Source: Burkholderia diffusa
Lineage (GTDB): Bacteria; Pseudomonadota; Gammaproteobacteria; Burkholderiales; Burkholderiaceae
Reading direction: 5' to 3'
DNA length: 64,000 nucleotides
NCBI RefSeq assembly: GCF_902499115.1
Contig: NZ_CABVPN010000001.1
Location: 1-64,000 of the forward strand
Position 1 is the first letter of the stretch, and every line of letters begins with the position of its first letter. Positions 53,858 through 62,424 of this stretch are shown one piece after another. Under the pieces are notes generated by a model that saw only the letters and a list, made by a program, of their open reading frames with translations, was not told the DNA's origin and did no database searches. Made by a program: the position numbers and the translations under genes.

Positions 53858-54255
53858 GGAGCGACCTCTGTGTATAACCAATGGAATAAGTGCAGCACCC
53901 GACGGGAGCGCAACACGGATGCGCCTCGCGGCGCAGATCGAACACCTGAATTACTGGACTACTGGATACAGCAAGTCGGCACGAGACCTCCATGCCGACG
54001 AGATGCCGCGAACTGCGGACTGGTACTTTGGCGGGAATCAGCAGAGTGGGATATTAACTGATTGCCACTTTGGTCATTCGATCGTAGGGTGGTATTGTAT
54101 ATACATTCACGAATGTATGTAAAAAGCCCGCTCGCCCGTCGCCAACCGCTAGGTCTTACGAATTATTACCAGTCGCAAGCATAGCCCGTCCGCACAGCGA
54201 CGACGAGGGTTGCCGACCCTATATTCACCTACGATCGATCCATTCAGGCCTGCAC
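53858..54255. other. 398-bp divergent region, efflux operon / TetR regulator
   Basis: No gene is supported. From about 54,050 the sequence turns AT-rich and contains the palindromic operator at 54098-54121, with promoter-like stretches on both sides. Confidence 0.6.
54098..54121. promoter_or_regulatory. AcrR-box-like operator of the RND pump
   Basis: ATACATTC (54101-54108) and GAATGTAT (54111-54118) form a perfect dyad around AC, and the pattern extends outward to a 24-bp near-palindrome. On the minus strand it starts TACATACATTCGTGAATG, nearly the E. coli AcrR box as I remember it. It lies between the divergent efflux and TetR genes, where the repressor should bind. Confidence 0.8.
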
Positions 54256-54897
54256 ATGGTCAGACGCACCAAGGAGGAGGCGCTCGAGACGCGCAACCGC
54301 ATTCTCGACGCCGCCGAACACGTGTTCTTCGAGAAGGGCGTGTCGCACACGTCGCTCGCCGACATCGCCCAGCACGCCGGCGTGACGCGCGGCGCGATCT
54401 ACTGGCATTTCGCGAACAAGAGTGAGCTGTTCGACGCGATGTTCGACCGCGTGTTCCTGCCGATCGACGAGCTCAAGCGGATGCCGCTCGACGCACCCGG
54501 CGGCAATCCGCTGGAGAAAATCCGCAAGATCCTGATCTGGTGCCTGCTCGGTGTACAGCGCGACTCGCAGTTGCGGCGCGTGTTCAGCATCCTGTTCATG
54601 AAGTGCGAGTACGTCGCGGACATGGAGCCGCTGCTGCAGCGCAACCGTGCGGGGATGAGCGAGGCGCTGCACGCGATCGATGCCGATCTCGCGGGCGCCG
54701 TGCGGCTCAAGCTGCTGCCCGAGCGGCTCGACACATGGCGCGCGACGCTGATGCTGCACACGCTCGTCAGCGGTTTCGTGCGTGACATGCTGATGCTGCC
54801 CGACGAGATCGATGCCGAGCAGCATGCGGAACAGCTCGTCGACGGCTGCTTCGACATGATGCGTTACAGCCCGGCGATGCTGAAGACGAGCGACTGA
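54256..54897 (+). CDS. bpeR: TetR-family repressor of the RND pump (BpeR/AmrR type)
   Basis: 213-aa TetR/AcrR regulator. The HTH (about 10-57) is RNRILDAAEHVFFEKGVSHTSL then IAQHAGVTRGAIYWHFANKSEL, with the strongly conserved recognition helix of AcrR/TtgR-type pump repressors. The C-terminal ligand-binding domain follows (about 65-205). Divergent from the pump operon, with an AcrR-box-like operator between. It probably represses the pump and itself until a pump substrate binds. Confidence 0.93.
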   Translation: MVRRTKEEALETRNRILDAAEHVFFEKGVSHTSLADIAQHAGVTRGAIYWHFANKSELFDAMFDRVFLPIDELKRMPLDAPGGNPLEKIRKILIWCLLGVQRDSQLRRVFSILFMKCEYVADMEPLLQRNRAGMSEALHAIDADLAGAVRLKLLPERLDTWRATLMLHTLVSGFVRDMLMLPDEIDAEQHAEQLVDGCFDMMRYSPAMLKTSD

Positions 54898-55014
54898 CCG
54901 ACGGCCCCTCCGCCGGCGCGCCGCAGGCCGTGTCATCGCGACCGGCCGGTCGAACCGGCCACGCGCAGACGGCGGCACCGCTCCGCCCGGTCGCCCCTGC
55001 CCTCCCCGATTCGC

Positions 55015-55668
55015 TCAGGCGGCCTTCGCGCGTTGCGCGCGGGCCCGCCGGTTCGACGCGGCCACCGAATCGCGCGCCGGCATCGCCGCGCCGCCGAGCC
55101 CCGCGATCCATTCATCGGTCGACATCACGGCCGCGAAATTAGACTGAAACACGACCGTGTACGCGCGGTGAATCTCTTCAGCACTCGCCGCACCCGCGCC
55201 ATTCACGTACGGCAACGCGCCGGTCGCGTCCGCCAGATACTCGACGGCGAGCCCCGCGTGCGCCGCGTGATAGACCGTCGATGCATTGCAGTTGTGCGTC
55301 ATGTAGCCGGCGACCGCGAGCGTGTCGATGCCGTGCGCGTCGAGCCATGCGGCAAGATCGGTGCCGGCGAACGAACTGGCCTGCGCCTTCACGATCAGGT
55401 GCGCATACGGCCGGTCGGCGACGACCGGATGCAGCGCGACGCCGTCCGTCCCCGGCGCGAAGATCGGCGCACCCGCCGGCGCGACGTGCTGGACGACGAT
55501 CACGGGCACGCCCGCCGCGTGCGCGGCGTCGATCGCACGGCCGATGTTCGCCAGCGATGCGTCGGCGGGCGGATACTCTATCGGCAGGTTGCCCGTTACG
55601 TATTCGTTCTGGACATCGATCACGATCAGCGCGCGGCGGGAAGCGGAAGGCAATATGGCATTCGACAT
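55015..55668 (-). CDS. Isochorismatase-family cysteine hydrolase
   Basis: 217-aa hydrolase. The catalytic triad is in view: Asp in VIDVQNEYV (near residue 18), Lys in LIVKAQASSF (near 93) and Cys in GYMTHNCNAST (near 126). Such enzymes hydrolyse amides (nicotinamide, carbamoyl compounds) or isochorismate; the substrate here is unknown. The C-terminus is a short basic tail. ATG 55668 has a GGAG ribosome-binding site. Divergent from a GlxA-type regulator that probably controls it. Confidence 0.88.
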   Translation of the reverse strand: MSNAILPSASRRALIVIDVQNEYVTGNLPIEYPPADASLANIGRAIDAAHAAGVPVIVVQHVAPAGAPIFAPGTDGVALHPVVADRPYAHLIVKAQASSFAGTDLAAWLDAHGIDTLAVAGYMTHNCNASTVYHAAHAGLAVEYLADATGALPYVNGAGAASAEEIHRAYTVVFQSNFAAVMSTDEWIAGLGGAAMPARDSVAASNRRARAQRAKAA

Positions 55669-55820
55669 GGCAGGCTCCGGTTTCGGCAGCGCCGCCCCGC
55701 TCCGGAACGGGGCGGCCAGCAGCGCGATGCGATGCATTGTCGGATCGCATCGCGCAGACGGACAGTGGCCCGATAGCCATTCTTCGATAGAATCGGGCCA
55801 TCGCCATTCCGGAGCCCGTC

Positions 55821-56822
55821 ATGCGCGCCGCCGCGTCGTCCGTTGCCCCTGCCCCGACCGTCGTCGCCGTGATCGCGTACGACGGCATCAGCCCGTTCCA
55901 CCTGTCGGTGCCATCCGTCGTGTTCGGCAAGGAACGCGATGCGGCCGCGATGCCCACGTTCGAGTTTCGCGTGTGCTCGGCCGAGCGCGGCCCGCTGTCG
56001 ACGACGGGCGGCTTCACGATCACCGCGCCGTACGGGCTCGATGCGCTCGACGACGCGGACATCGTCATCGTGCCGGCATGGCGCGATCCCGACGAACCGC
56101 CGCCTGACGTGCTGGTCGATGCAGTGCGCGCGGCCGCCGCGCGCGGCGCGCAGGTCGTCGGCCTGTGCCTCGGCGCGTACGTGCTCGCCGCGGCCGGGCT
56201 GCTCGACGGACGCCCGGCCACGACGCACTGGGCATGGGCCGACGACTTCGCCCAGCGCTTTCCGCGCGTGAAGCTCGACCCCGATGTGCTGTACGTCGAC
56301 GACGGCAACCTGATGACGTCGGCCGGCACGGCCGCGGGGCTCGACTGCTGCCTGCACGTCGTGCGGCGGCGCTTCGGCTCGGACGCCGCGAACCGGATCG
56401 CGCGCCGCCTCGTGATCCCGCCGCACCGCCAGGGCGGGCAGGCGCAATACGTGCCGCAGCCGGTTGCCGCGCACCCGCGCGATGCGCGGCTCGCGGGCCT
56501 GCTCGACTGGGTGCGCGCGCATCTGGACATCGCGCACAGTGTGGATTCGCTCGCCGAACGCGTGCTGATGAGCCGGCGCACGTTCACGCGCCACTTCCGC
56601 CAGGCGACGGGCACGACCGTCACCGCGTGGCTGCAGGCCGAGCGGCTCACGCGCGCGCAGCATCTACTGGAAACTACGGGACAATCGATCGACGCGATCG
56701 CGCAGGCGGCCGGCTACGGCTCGAGCGTATCGCTGCGCCAGCATTTCGCGGGCTCGCTCGGCACGTCGCCATCGGCCTATCGGAGGGAATTTCGCGGCGC
56801 CGGGCCCGATGCGCGGCGCTAA
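55821..56822 (+). CDS. GlxA-family AraC-type transcriptional regulator
   Basis: 333-aa regulator with an N-terminal DJ-1/PfpI-like domain (about 10-195, including VVGLCLGAYVLAAAGLLDG with the nucleophile-elbow Cys and ATTHWAWADDF) and a C-terminal AraC HTH pair (about 225-325, SVDSLAERVLMSRRTFTRHF and IAQAAGYGSSVSLRQHF). Family members respond to nitrogenous small molecules. It is divergent from the isochorismatase gene, and 152 bp separate the starts. Confidence 0.92.
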   Translation: MRAAASSVAPAPTVVAVIAYDGISPFHLSVPSVVFGKERDAAAMPTFEFRVCSAERGPLSTTGGFTITAPYGLDALDDADIVIVPAWRDPDEPPPDVLVDAVRAAAARGAQVVGLCLGAYVLAAAGLLDGRPATTHWAWADDFAQRFPRVKLDPDVLYVDDGNLMTSAGTAAGLDCCLHVVRRRFGSDAANRIARRLVIPPHRQGGQAQYVPQPVAAHPRDARLAGLLDWVRAHLDIAHSVDSLAERVLMSRRTFTRHFRQATGTTVTAWLQAERLTRAQHLLETTGQSIDAIAQAAGYGSSVSLRQHFAGSLGTSPSAYRREFRGAGPDARR

Positions 56823-56875
56823 TGGCCGCCGCGCCGCCGGCGTCCGGCCGGGTAACGCGGTGGCACGCCGGCCGC

Positions 56876-57586
56876 TCAGACGCCGTTGATCCAGCGCGCC
56901 GCATACAGCAGCAGCGCGACGAACACGACGATCGCCGCCCACGCCCAGACGGGCAGCGGGCCGGATTCGCGATGATGCACGGCGCTCGCGACGCGGCCGC
57001 TCAGCGCGCCGCCAAGGTGCGGCGGCAGCGGACGCTTCGCCGCGGCCATCAGCGACGCGGGCCGCAGGAACACATGCTGGCGACGTTGCGGGCGCGAACG
57101 CGCGCGGTTCGGCACGAGACCGTGCTTCGCCTGCACGACCGCGCAGAATTCGCGGAAGAAATCGTCGGTCCACGCGAACAGCGCATTCTCGATCTGCCGC
57201 GCCGGCAGTTCGGCAAGCGGGCCGCTCGCCGTCGCCCACACCACATATTCGATACGTGTCGCGGCCGCGTCGTCATCGTCCGGCCGCAGCACCAGCTCGA
57301 CCTGCCCGCGCACCGCGCCGAGGCCGTCGGCCCGCGCCTTGAAGTTGAGCACGCGGCGCGGCTGGCCTTCCGCGTCGCCCTGCTCGCTCGCCAGATGCGC
57401 ACGCACGTCGTAGCGGGCACGCAGCGGGCCGAGCGGCACCGTGATGGTCAGCGCGAACTCGCCGTGCGCGTGCTTCACGAACGATTCGCAATGGTCGAAG
57501 CTCGCCCGCAGCAACGCGAGATCCTCGAGTGCCTCCCGCACGACGGCCGGCGCGAGCGGTACGCGTAACGTGTCGTTCAGTTCCAT
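56876..57586 (-). CDS. SRPBCC (CoxG-like) protein with C-terminal membrane anchor
   Basis: 236-aa protein. Residues 1-150 look like an SRPBCC/CoxG domain: hydrophobic pocket fold with ALEDLALLRASFDHCESF, FALTITVPLGPLRARYDV and ATRIEYVVWATASGPLAEL. The middle is basic and low-complexity, and the C-terminus holds one membrane helix (WAWAAIVVFVALLLYAARW). In CO dehydrogenase clusters CoxG anchors the enzyme, but no molybdenum hydroxylase genes are nearby, so the role is unknown. ATG 57586 has a strong GGGGAGG ribosome-binding site. Confidence 0.7.
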   Translation of the reverse strand: MELNDTLRVPLAPAVVREALEDLALLRASFDHCESFVKHAHGEFALTITVPLGPLRARYDVRAHLASEQGDAEGQPRRVLNFKARADGLGAVRGQVELVLRPDDDDAAATRIEYVVWATASGPLAELPARQIENALFAWTDDFFREFCAVVQAKHGLVPNRARSRPQRRQHVFLRPASLMAAAKRPLPPHLGGALSGRVASAVHHRESGPLPVWAWAAIVVFVALLLYAARWINGV

Positions 57587-57614
57587 GATGCCTCCCCGAT
57601 GAACACGCGCCGCA

Positions 57615-57974
57615 TCAGGACGTCTCGATGAGACTGTCGACCCGCGCGACATCGAAGGCGACGTAGTGCGCAAGCGCGGACGCGGTCTCCCCCGGTTCCT
57701 CGTAACTCCATGCGGCGTTCTCGATCACGCCGTCTTCCGTCTGCAGGTTGAAATACACGGCACGGCCCCTCAGCGGACAATCCGTCGTGACGCTCGACAT
57801 CACGAGCCTGTGCATGTTGACGTCGCCGCGCGGCAGGTAATGGATGTCCGGCAGGCCCGTTTCGCGCACGGTCAGCGCGCCGTGTGAATCGGCATACGTG
57901 ATGCCGCGATGGATCACGCGCACGCGATGGCGGTTCGGTACGATTTCCAGGCGAGGGTCGGCAGCATCGGACAT
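57615..57974 (-). CDS. DUF427-domain protein
   Basis: 119-aa single-domain protein of the DUF427 family, with RLEIVPNRHRVRVIHRGITYADS, YLPRGDVNM, CPLRGRAVYFNL and ENAAWSYEEP being typical. These small beta-sandwich proteins have no known biochemical role. A GGAGGAG ribosome-binding site precedes ATG 57974. It lies 28 bp upstream of the SRPBCC gene, so the two are probably cotranscribed. Confidence 0.87.
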   Translation of the reverse strand: MSDAADPRLEIVPNRHRVRVIHRGITYADSHGALTVRETGLPDIHYLPRGDVNMHRLVMSSVTTDCPLRGRAVYFNLQTEDGVIENAAWSYEEPGETASALAHYVAFDVARVDSLIETS

Positions 57975-58023
57975 CGTTTCTCCTCCGGACGGCGGCCCCG
58001 GCGGGCAAGCCGGGCGCAGGAAA

Positions 58024-58053
58024 CGAAAAAGCCACGGCACAGGTGCCGTGGCT
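58024..58053 (-). terminator. Rho-independent terminator after the 145-aa secreted protein gene
   Basis: AGCCACGGCAC (58030-58040) and GTGCCGTGGCT (58043-58053) form a perfect 11-bp stem. Read leftward it is followed by a T-run (A-run 58026-58030). Confidence 0.85.
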
Positions 58054-58112
58054 CTCATTATGGGCGAAACCGCCTCCGATTGCGCGGCCTGACCGCGCCC
58101 GCGCGCGATGCG

Positions 58113-58550
58113 CTACTGCGCACTCCACTGGAACGCGGCCTTCGCCCCGCCCTTCGCACCGACCGTGACCGCGCGCGATTCGTCGCTGCCCTGGTACGCC
58201 GCATGCACCGTGTAGCGCCCAGGCGGCAGCTTGACGAGCATGTACGGCCCGCGCGCGTCCGTCGTCAGCAGCTCGGTGCCCTTGCTGTCGACGATCCGCA
58301 CATGGACGTCGGCCAGGTATTCGCCGCCCTTGCCGGTGAAGCGCAGTGCGAGCGGCCACGCCGCCTCGTTCTGCTCGAATGCCGTCGATTGATCCTTGCC
58401 GATGCCGCCTGACACGTAGCTGACATCGCCCTGCTGGCTCGCCGCGGGCAAGCCGTCCGATTGTGCGTACGCGCCGGACGCGGCGACGGCGCAGCCGGCA
58501 GCCAGCGCCGCGGCGGCGGCAAATCGGGACACGTTGCGTAGATATTGCAT
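58113..58550 (-). CDS. Secreted carboxypeptidase-regulatory-like (Ig-fold) protein
   Basis: 145-aa exported protein with a signal peptide ending near AYA (residue 29). The mature part has a small beta-sandwich: VHVRIVDSKGTELLTTDARGPYMLVKLPPGRYTVHAAYQG, which is typical of carboxypeptidase-regulatory or DUF4198-like domains. No enzymatic residues are evident. It lies 93 bp from mucD on the same strand. A terminator follows it. A periplasmic binding or stress role is possible but unproved. Confidence 0.8.
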   Translation of the reverse strand: MQYLRNVSRFAAAAALAAGCAVAASGAYAQSDGLPAASQQGDVSYVSGGIGKDQSTAFEQNEAAWPLALRFTGKGGEYLADVHVRIVDSKGTELLTTDARGPYMLVKLPPGRYTVHAAYQGSDESRAVTVGAKGGAKAAFQWSAQ

Positions 58551-58643
58551 GGCTCCCTCCTTTCGGGTCGGAACACGGCACCACGGGTCGAACGCCGGCG
58601 GCGCCCGCCAAGGCCGGCGAGGCCGGCCCGCAGCGGCCGCCGG

Positions 58644-60128
58644 TCAGCTCAGGTCGACCGGCACGAAGATCTGTGCATTATCGCGCTGGATCAGGAGAGC
58701 AAGACTGTTGCCCGCTCCCTTGACCGCGTCGCGCAACTGCTCGGGGCTCGTGACCGGGCGGCCGTTCACCGCGAGGATGACGTCGCCGGGCTGGATGCCC
58801 GCGCTGGCCGCCGGGCCGCCGGCCTGCTGCACGATCAGCCCGTGCGACAAGCTGGTTGCGCTGCGCTCCTGCGGCGTGAGCGGACGCACCGCGACGCCGA
58901 GGCGCCCCTGCTCGACGGGGCCGCCGTCGTTCGAGGCCAGCTTCGCATCGGTCATCGCGCCGAGCGTCACGCTGATCGACTTCCTCGACTTGTCGCGCCA
59001 CACCTGCAGATCGACCATCGAGCCCGGCTTCAGGTTCGCGATCTGCGCGGGCAGCGACGTGGAGTCGGCGACCGGCGAGCCGTTGACCGCGAGGATCACG
59101 TCGCCCGGCTGCAAGCCCGCCTTCGCGGCCGGGCCGTTCGGGTCGACCGAACTGACGAGCGCGCCGTCCGGCTTCTGCAGTCCGAACGAGCTCGCGAGCG
59201 TCTGGTTCAGCCCCTGCACGGCGACGCCGAGGCGGCCGCGGCTCACGTGCCCCGTCTTCACGAGCTCGTCCTTGACCTTGATCGCCTCGTTGATCGGAAT
59301 CGCGAACGACAGGCCCTGGAAGCCACCCGTCTGCGAGTAGATCATCGAGTTGATGCCGATCACCTCGCCCTGCAGGTTGAACAGCGGGCCGCCCGAGTTG
59401 CCGGGGTTCACCGGCACGTCGGTCTGGATGAACGGCGTGTAGTTCTCGTCGGGCAGCGAACGCGATTTCGCGCTGATGATGCCGGACGTGACCGTGTTGT
59501 CGAAGCCGTACGGCGAACCGATCGCGACGACCCACTGGCCGACCTTGCTCTGCGCCGGGTCGCCGATCTTCACGGTCGGCAGGCCGCTCGCGTCGATCTT
59601 CAGCACCGCGACGTCGGATTGCTTGTCGGCGCCGACGACCTTCGCCTTGTACTCGCGCTTGTCGGTCAGCTTGACCGTGACGACGTTCGCGCCGTCGATC
59701 ACGTGCGCGTTGGTGAGGATGTACCCGTCCGCGCTGACGATGAATCCCGAACCGAGGCTCGCGCTCGGCTGGTCGTCCGGCTGCGTGTCGCCGCCCATGC
59801 CCGGCACCTGGCCGTAGAAGTGCTTGAAGAACTGGTAGAACGGATCGCTCGGATCGATCGGCAGCTGCGGCTGTGGCACACGCCGCGACACCTGCTTCAC
59901 GACGTGCTTCGCGCTGATGTTCACGACGGCCGGGCCGTAAGTTTCGACCAGCCCGGAGAAATCGGGAATGCCGGTCTTCGCCGCGGCCTCGGCCGGCATG
60001 AGCGCGGCGGCCTGCGCGGGCGTGATGATCTGCGGATCGGCGCGGCGGGTGCCTGCGACATAGCCGGCTGACAGGGCAGCCGCCACGGCGACCGCGACGG
60101 CGCCGCGCGCAAGGAATCGGGTGTTCAT
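58644..60128 (-). CDS. mucD: Periplasmic serine protease MucD/DegP
   Basis: 494-aa HtrA-family protease/chaperone. An N-terminal signal or anchor segment (about 8-28) is followed by a trypsin-like domain with triad H142 (TNAHV), D172 (QSDVAVL) and S245 (NPGNSGGPLF), and two PDZ domains (about 290-385 and 400-490). It degrades misfolded envelope proteins. Strong ribosome-binding site GAGGAGG. Four CTTAA-type repeats lie just upstream, and the kinase/regulator genes precede it on the same strand. Confidence 0.95.
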   Translation of the reverse strand: MNTRFLARGAVAVAVAAALSAGYVAGTRRADPQIITPAQAAALMPAEAAAKTGIPDFSGLVETYGPAVVNISAKHVVKQVSRRVPQPQLPIDPSDPFYQFFKHFYGQVPGMGGDTQPDDQPSASLGSGFIVSADGYILTNAHVIDGANVVTVKLTDKREYKAKVVGADKQSDVAVLKIDASGLPTVKIGDPAQSKVGQWVVAIGSPYGFDNTVTSGIISAKSRSLPDENYTPFIQTDVPVNPGNSGGPLFNLQGEVIGINSMIYSQTGGFQGLSFAIPINEAIKVKDELVKTGHVSRGRLGVAVQGLNQTLASSFGLQKPDGALVSSVDPNGPAAKAGLQPGDVILAVNGSPVADSTSLPAQIANLKPGSMVDLQVWRDKSRKSISVTLGAMTDAKLASNDGGPVEQGRLGVAVRPLTPQERSATSLSHGLIVQQAGGPAASAGIQPGDVILAVNGRPVTSPEQLRDAVKGAGNSLALLIQRDNAQIFVPVDLS

Positions 60129-60171
60129 CGTAGGACCTCCTCGTTGTTAGGACGCAGCGTAACGACCCTGA

Positions 60172-60208
60172 CTTAAAGGAGGCTTAATCGACCTTAAACG
60201 GGGCTTAG
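60172..60208 (-). promoter_or_regulatory. Four CTTAA-type repeats (PmrA/QseB-like box) in the mucD promoter
   Basis: CTTAA occurs at 60172, 60183 and 60193, and CTTAG at 60204, spacings 11, 10 and 11 bp. On the minus strand these read TTAAG-type direct repeats. OmpR-family regulators of the PmrA/QseB group bind pairs of such hexamers at one helical turn. The block ends about 45 bp upstream of the mucD ATG, fitting an activator site at or next to -35. Confidence 0.75.
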
Positions 60209-60228
60209 GCCGCCACCCGCGTGGTTCG

Positions 60229-61575
60229 TCATACGGATTCGGACACCTGCGGCGCCTGCGCCGGCATCTCGGCGTCTCGGAACACGACGCTCACGAGCAG
60301 GCCGCCCGCGGCCGCGTCGCCGAGCGTCACCGTCGCGCCCTGCTGCGCCGCGACGCGCTTGACGATCGCCAGCCCGAGCCCGCTGCCCGACACGTCGGCG
60401 CGCGCCCGCGCGGAGCTGTCCCGGTAGAAGCGGTCGAACACGCGCTCGCGCTCGTCCGCCGGGATGCCGGGGCCGCTGTCGCCGATCTGCACACATACGC
60501 GGCCGGCCGCGTCGCGGGTCAGCGACACGTCGATGCGGCCGCCGTCCGGCGTGTACTTCACCGCGTTGTCGAGCAGGTTGCCGAACATCACGCGCAGCGC
60601 GCCGACATCCGCGACGACGGTCGCCGCGCAGCTCTCCTCGAAGCCGAGATCGATGCTGTGCCGTTGCGCGAGCGGTGCATGCGCGGCCACGCATTCGACG
60701 AGCAGCGCCTGCAGGTCGACCGGCTCGCGCATCGTGGCGCCGTCCGGTTCGGCTCGCGCCAGCGCGAGCAACTGCTCGGCGAGGCGCGTCGCGCGCGTGA
60801 CGCCGTCCTGCAGATCGGCGACCGCCTCGCGGCGCGACGTATCGTCCTTCGCGCGCGCGACGAGCTGCGCCTGGATCTGCACGGCCGCGAGCGGCGTGCG
60901 CAGTTCGTGCGCGGCATCGGCGACGAAGGCCTTCTGCGTGTCGAGCGCCGCCGACAGCCGCGCAAGCAGCCCGTTCAGCGCACGCACGAGCGGCTGCACC
61001 TCGAGCGGCAGACGCGAATCGGGTAGCGGATCGAGCGCTTCGGGCCGGCGCGTCTCGACCGCGCGCGTCACGCGGCCGAGCGGCGCGAGCCCGCGCCCGA
61101 CGATCACCCAGACCGCCGCGCCGAGGAACGGCAGCAGCACGATCAGCGGCCACAGCGTGCGCAGCGCCACGTTCGCCGCGAGCCGGTTGCGCACCGACAG
61201 CGGCTGCGCGAGCTGCACGACGTTGTCGCCGACGATCGCGCCGTACACGCGCCATTCGCCGCGATCGGTGCGCTCGGTCGAGAAGCCGAGCTCCGCGCGC
61301 GGCGCGATCGGCGCACGTGGATGCGAGAAGTACATCAGCACGCCGTTGCGGTTCCAGATCTGGATCACGATGCCTTCGTCGCCGTTGGTGCGCGAACCGA
61401 ACACCTGCGAGAACGGCTCGGACGGCAGCGCCGCGGCGATTTCCTGCAGCTGGTAGTCGAACAATTCGTTCGCCTCGGCGAGCGCCTGCCGGTAGATGAG
61501 CCAGCCCGCGGCGCCCACGCCCGCGACGACGATCGCGAGCAGCCAGATCAGCAATTGATGACGAATCGACCTCAC
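60229..61575 (-). CDS. Sensor histidine kinase (QseC-like)
   Basis: 448-aa membrane kinase. Two transmembrane helices (about 8-28 and 140-160) flank a periplasmic sensor (about 29-140). A HAMP segment follows. The dimerisation/phosphoacceptor domain holds H223 (DAAHELRTPLA), and the ATPase domain has the N-box (GNLLDNAVKYTP), G1 (GDSGPGIP) and G2 (GSGLGLAIVKR). Its start follows the response-regulator stop by 3 bp, so they form one pair. Signal unknown; envelope stress or cations are typical. Confidence 0.93.
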   Translation of the reverse strand: MRSIRHQLLIWLLAIVVAGVGAAGWLIYRQALAEANELFDYQLQEIAAALPSEPFSQVFGSRTNGDEGIVIQIWNRNGVLMYFSHPRAPIAPRAELGFSTERTDRGEWRVYGAIVGDNVVQLAQPLSVRNRLAANVALRTLWPLIVLLPFLGAAVWVIVGRGLAPLGRVTRAVETRRPEALDPLPDSRLPLEVQPLVRALNGLLARLSAALDTQKAFVADAAHELRTPLAAVQIQAQLVARAKDDTSRREAVADLQDGVTRATRLAEQLLALARAEPDGATMREPVDLQALLVECVAAHAPLAQRHSIDLGFEESCAATVVADVGALRVMFGNLLDNAVKYTPDGGRIDVSLTRDAAGRVCVQIGDSGPGIPADERERVFDRFYRDSSARARADVSGSGLGLAIVKRVAAQQGATVTLGDAAAGGLLVSVVFRDAEMPAQAPQVSESV

Positions 61576-61578
61576 GCG

Positions 61579-62241
61579 TCAGCTTTCCTTGACGACCATG
61601 TAGCCGAGCCCGCGCACGTTGCGGATCAGGTCCGAGCCGAGCTTCTTGCGCAGCGCGTGGATGTAGACCTCGACCGTGTTGCTGCCGATCTCCTCGCCCC
61701 AGCCGTACATCTTTTCCTCGAGCTGACTCTTCGACAGCACCGCACCGGGCCGCGCGAGCAGCGCCTCGAGCAGCGCGAACTCGCGCGCGGACAGCGCGAC
61801 GGGCGCGCCGTCGAGCGTCACCTGGTGCGCCGCGGGATCGAGCGTCAGCGCGCCGTGACGGATCAGCGACTCGCTGCGCCCTGCCTGGCGGCGGATCAGC
61901 GCGCGCATCCGCGCGCCCAGTTCGTCGAGGTCGAACGGCTTGACGAGGTAGTCGTCGGCGCCCGCGTCGAGCCCCTTCACGCGATCGGCCACCGCATCGC
62001 GCGCGGTGACGATCAGCACCGGCAGCGACAGCCCGCGCGCGCGCAGCGTGCGCAGCACGTCGATGCCGTCGCGCTTCGGCAGGCCGAGGTCGAGCAGCAG
62101 CAGGTCGTACGTCTCGCCGCCGAGCGCCGTGAGCGCGGCGTCGCCGTCCTGCACCCAGTCGACTGCGAAGCCGTCGGCGCGCAACGCTTTGCGTACGCCC
62201 TCGGCAATCATTCGATCGTCTTCAACAAGCAGAATCCGCAT
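61579..62241 (-). CDS. OmpR-family response regulator (QseB/PmrA-like)
   Basis: 220-aa regulator. Receiver domain 1-115 has the acidic pair E7-D8-D9, phosphorylation site D51 (LLLLDLGLPK), conserved Thr in VTARD and Lys in LVKPFD. The winged-helix output domain (about 125-218) includes LSAREFALLEALL and GSNTVEVYIHALRKKLG, as in QseB, PmrA and TctD. It heads regulator-kinase and lies upstream of mucD on the same strand, and its likely sites are in the mucD promoter. Confidence 0.94.
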   Translation of the reverse strand: MRILLVEDDRMIAEGVRKALRADGFAVDWVQDGDAALTALGGETYDLLLLDLGLPKRDGIDVLRTLRARGLSLPVLIVTARDAVADRVKGLDAGADDYLVKPFDLDELGARMRALIRRQAGRSESLIRHGALTLDPAAHQVTLDGAPVALSAREFALLEALLARPGAVLSKSQLEEKMYGWGEEIGSNTVEVYIHALRKKLGSDLIRNVRGLGYMVVKES

Positions 62242-62424
62242 CGGAGCTGGAACCCATCGGGCGAGTGAAACATGGCGACCATTGTAGCGCCGCGAATCGC
62301 GTGCGCCCCGTGCAATGCAACAGAAAGGCGGATCGCCGGGAGCGTGTCCGCACTTGTCTCTACAATGTGCGCTCCGGCGCCGCGCGCGCTCTGCCCGAAT
62401 CCCGTGCTTTTCCCGTATTCGCCC

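Noticed and set aside
54101..54118. Dyad at the efflux promoter as an intrinsic terminator
   Set aside because: It is AT-rich with a 2-nt centre, sits between divergent starts, and resembles a repressor operator, not a terminator.
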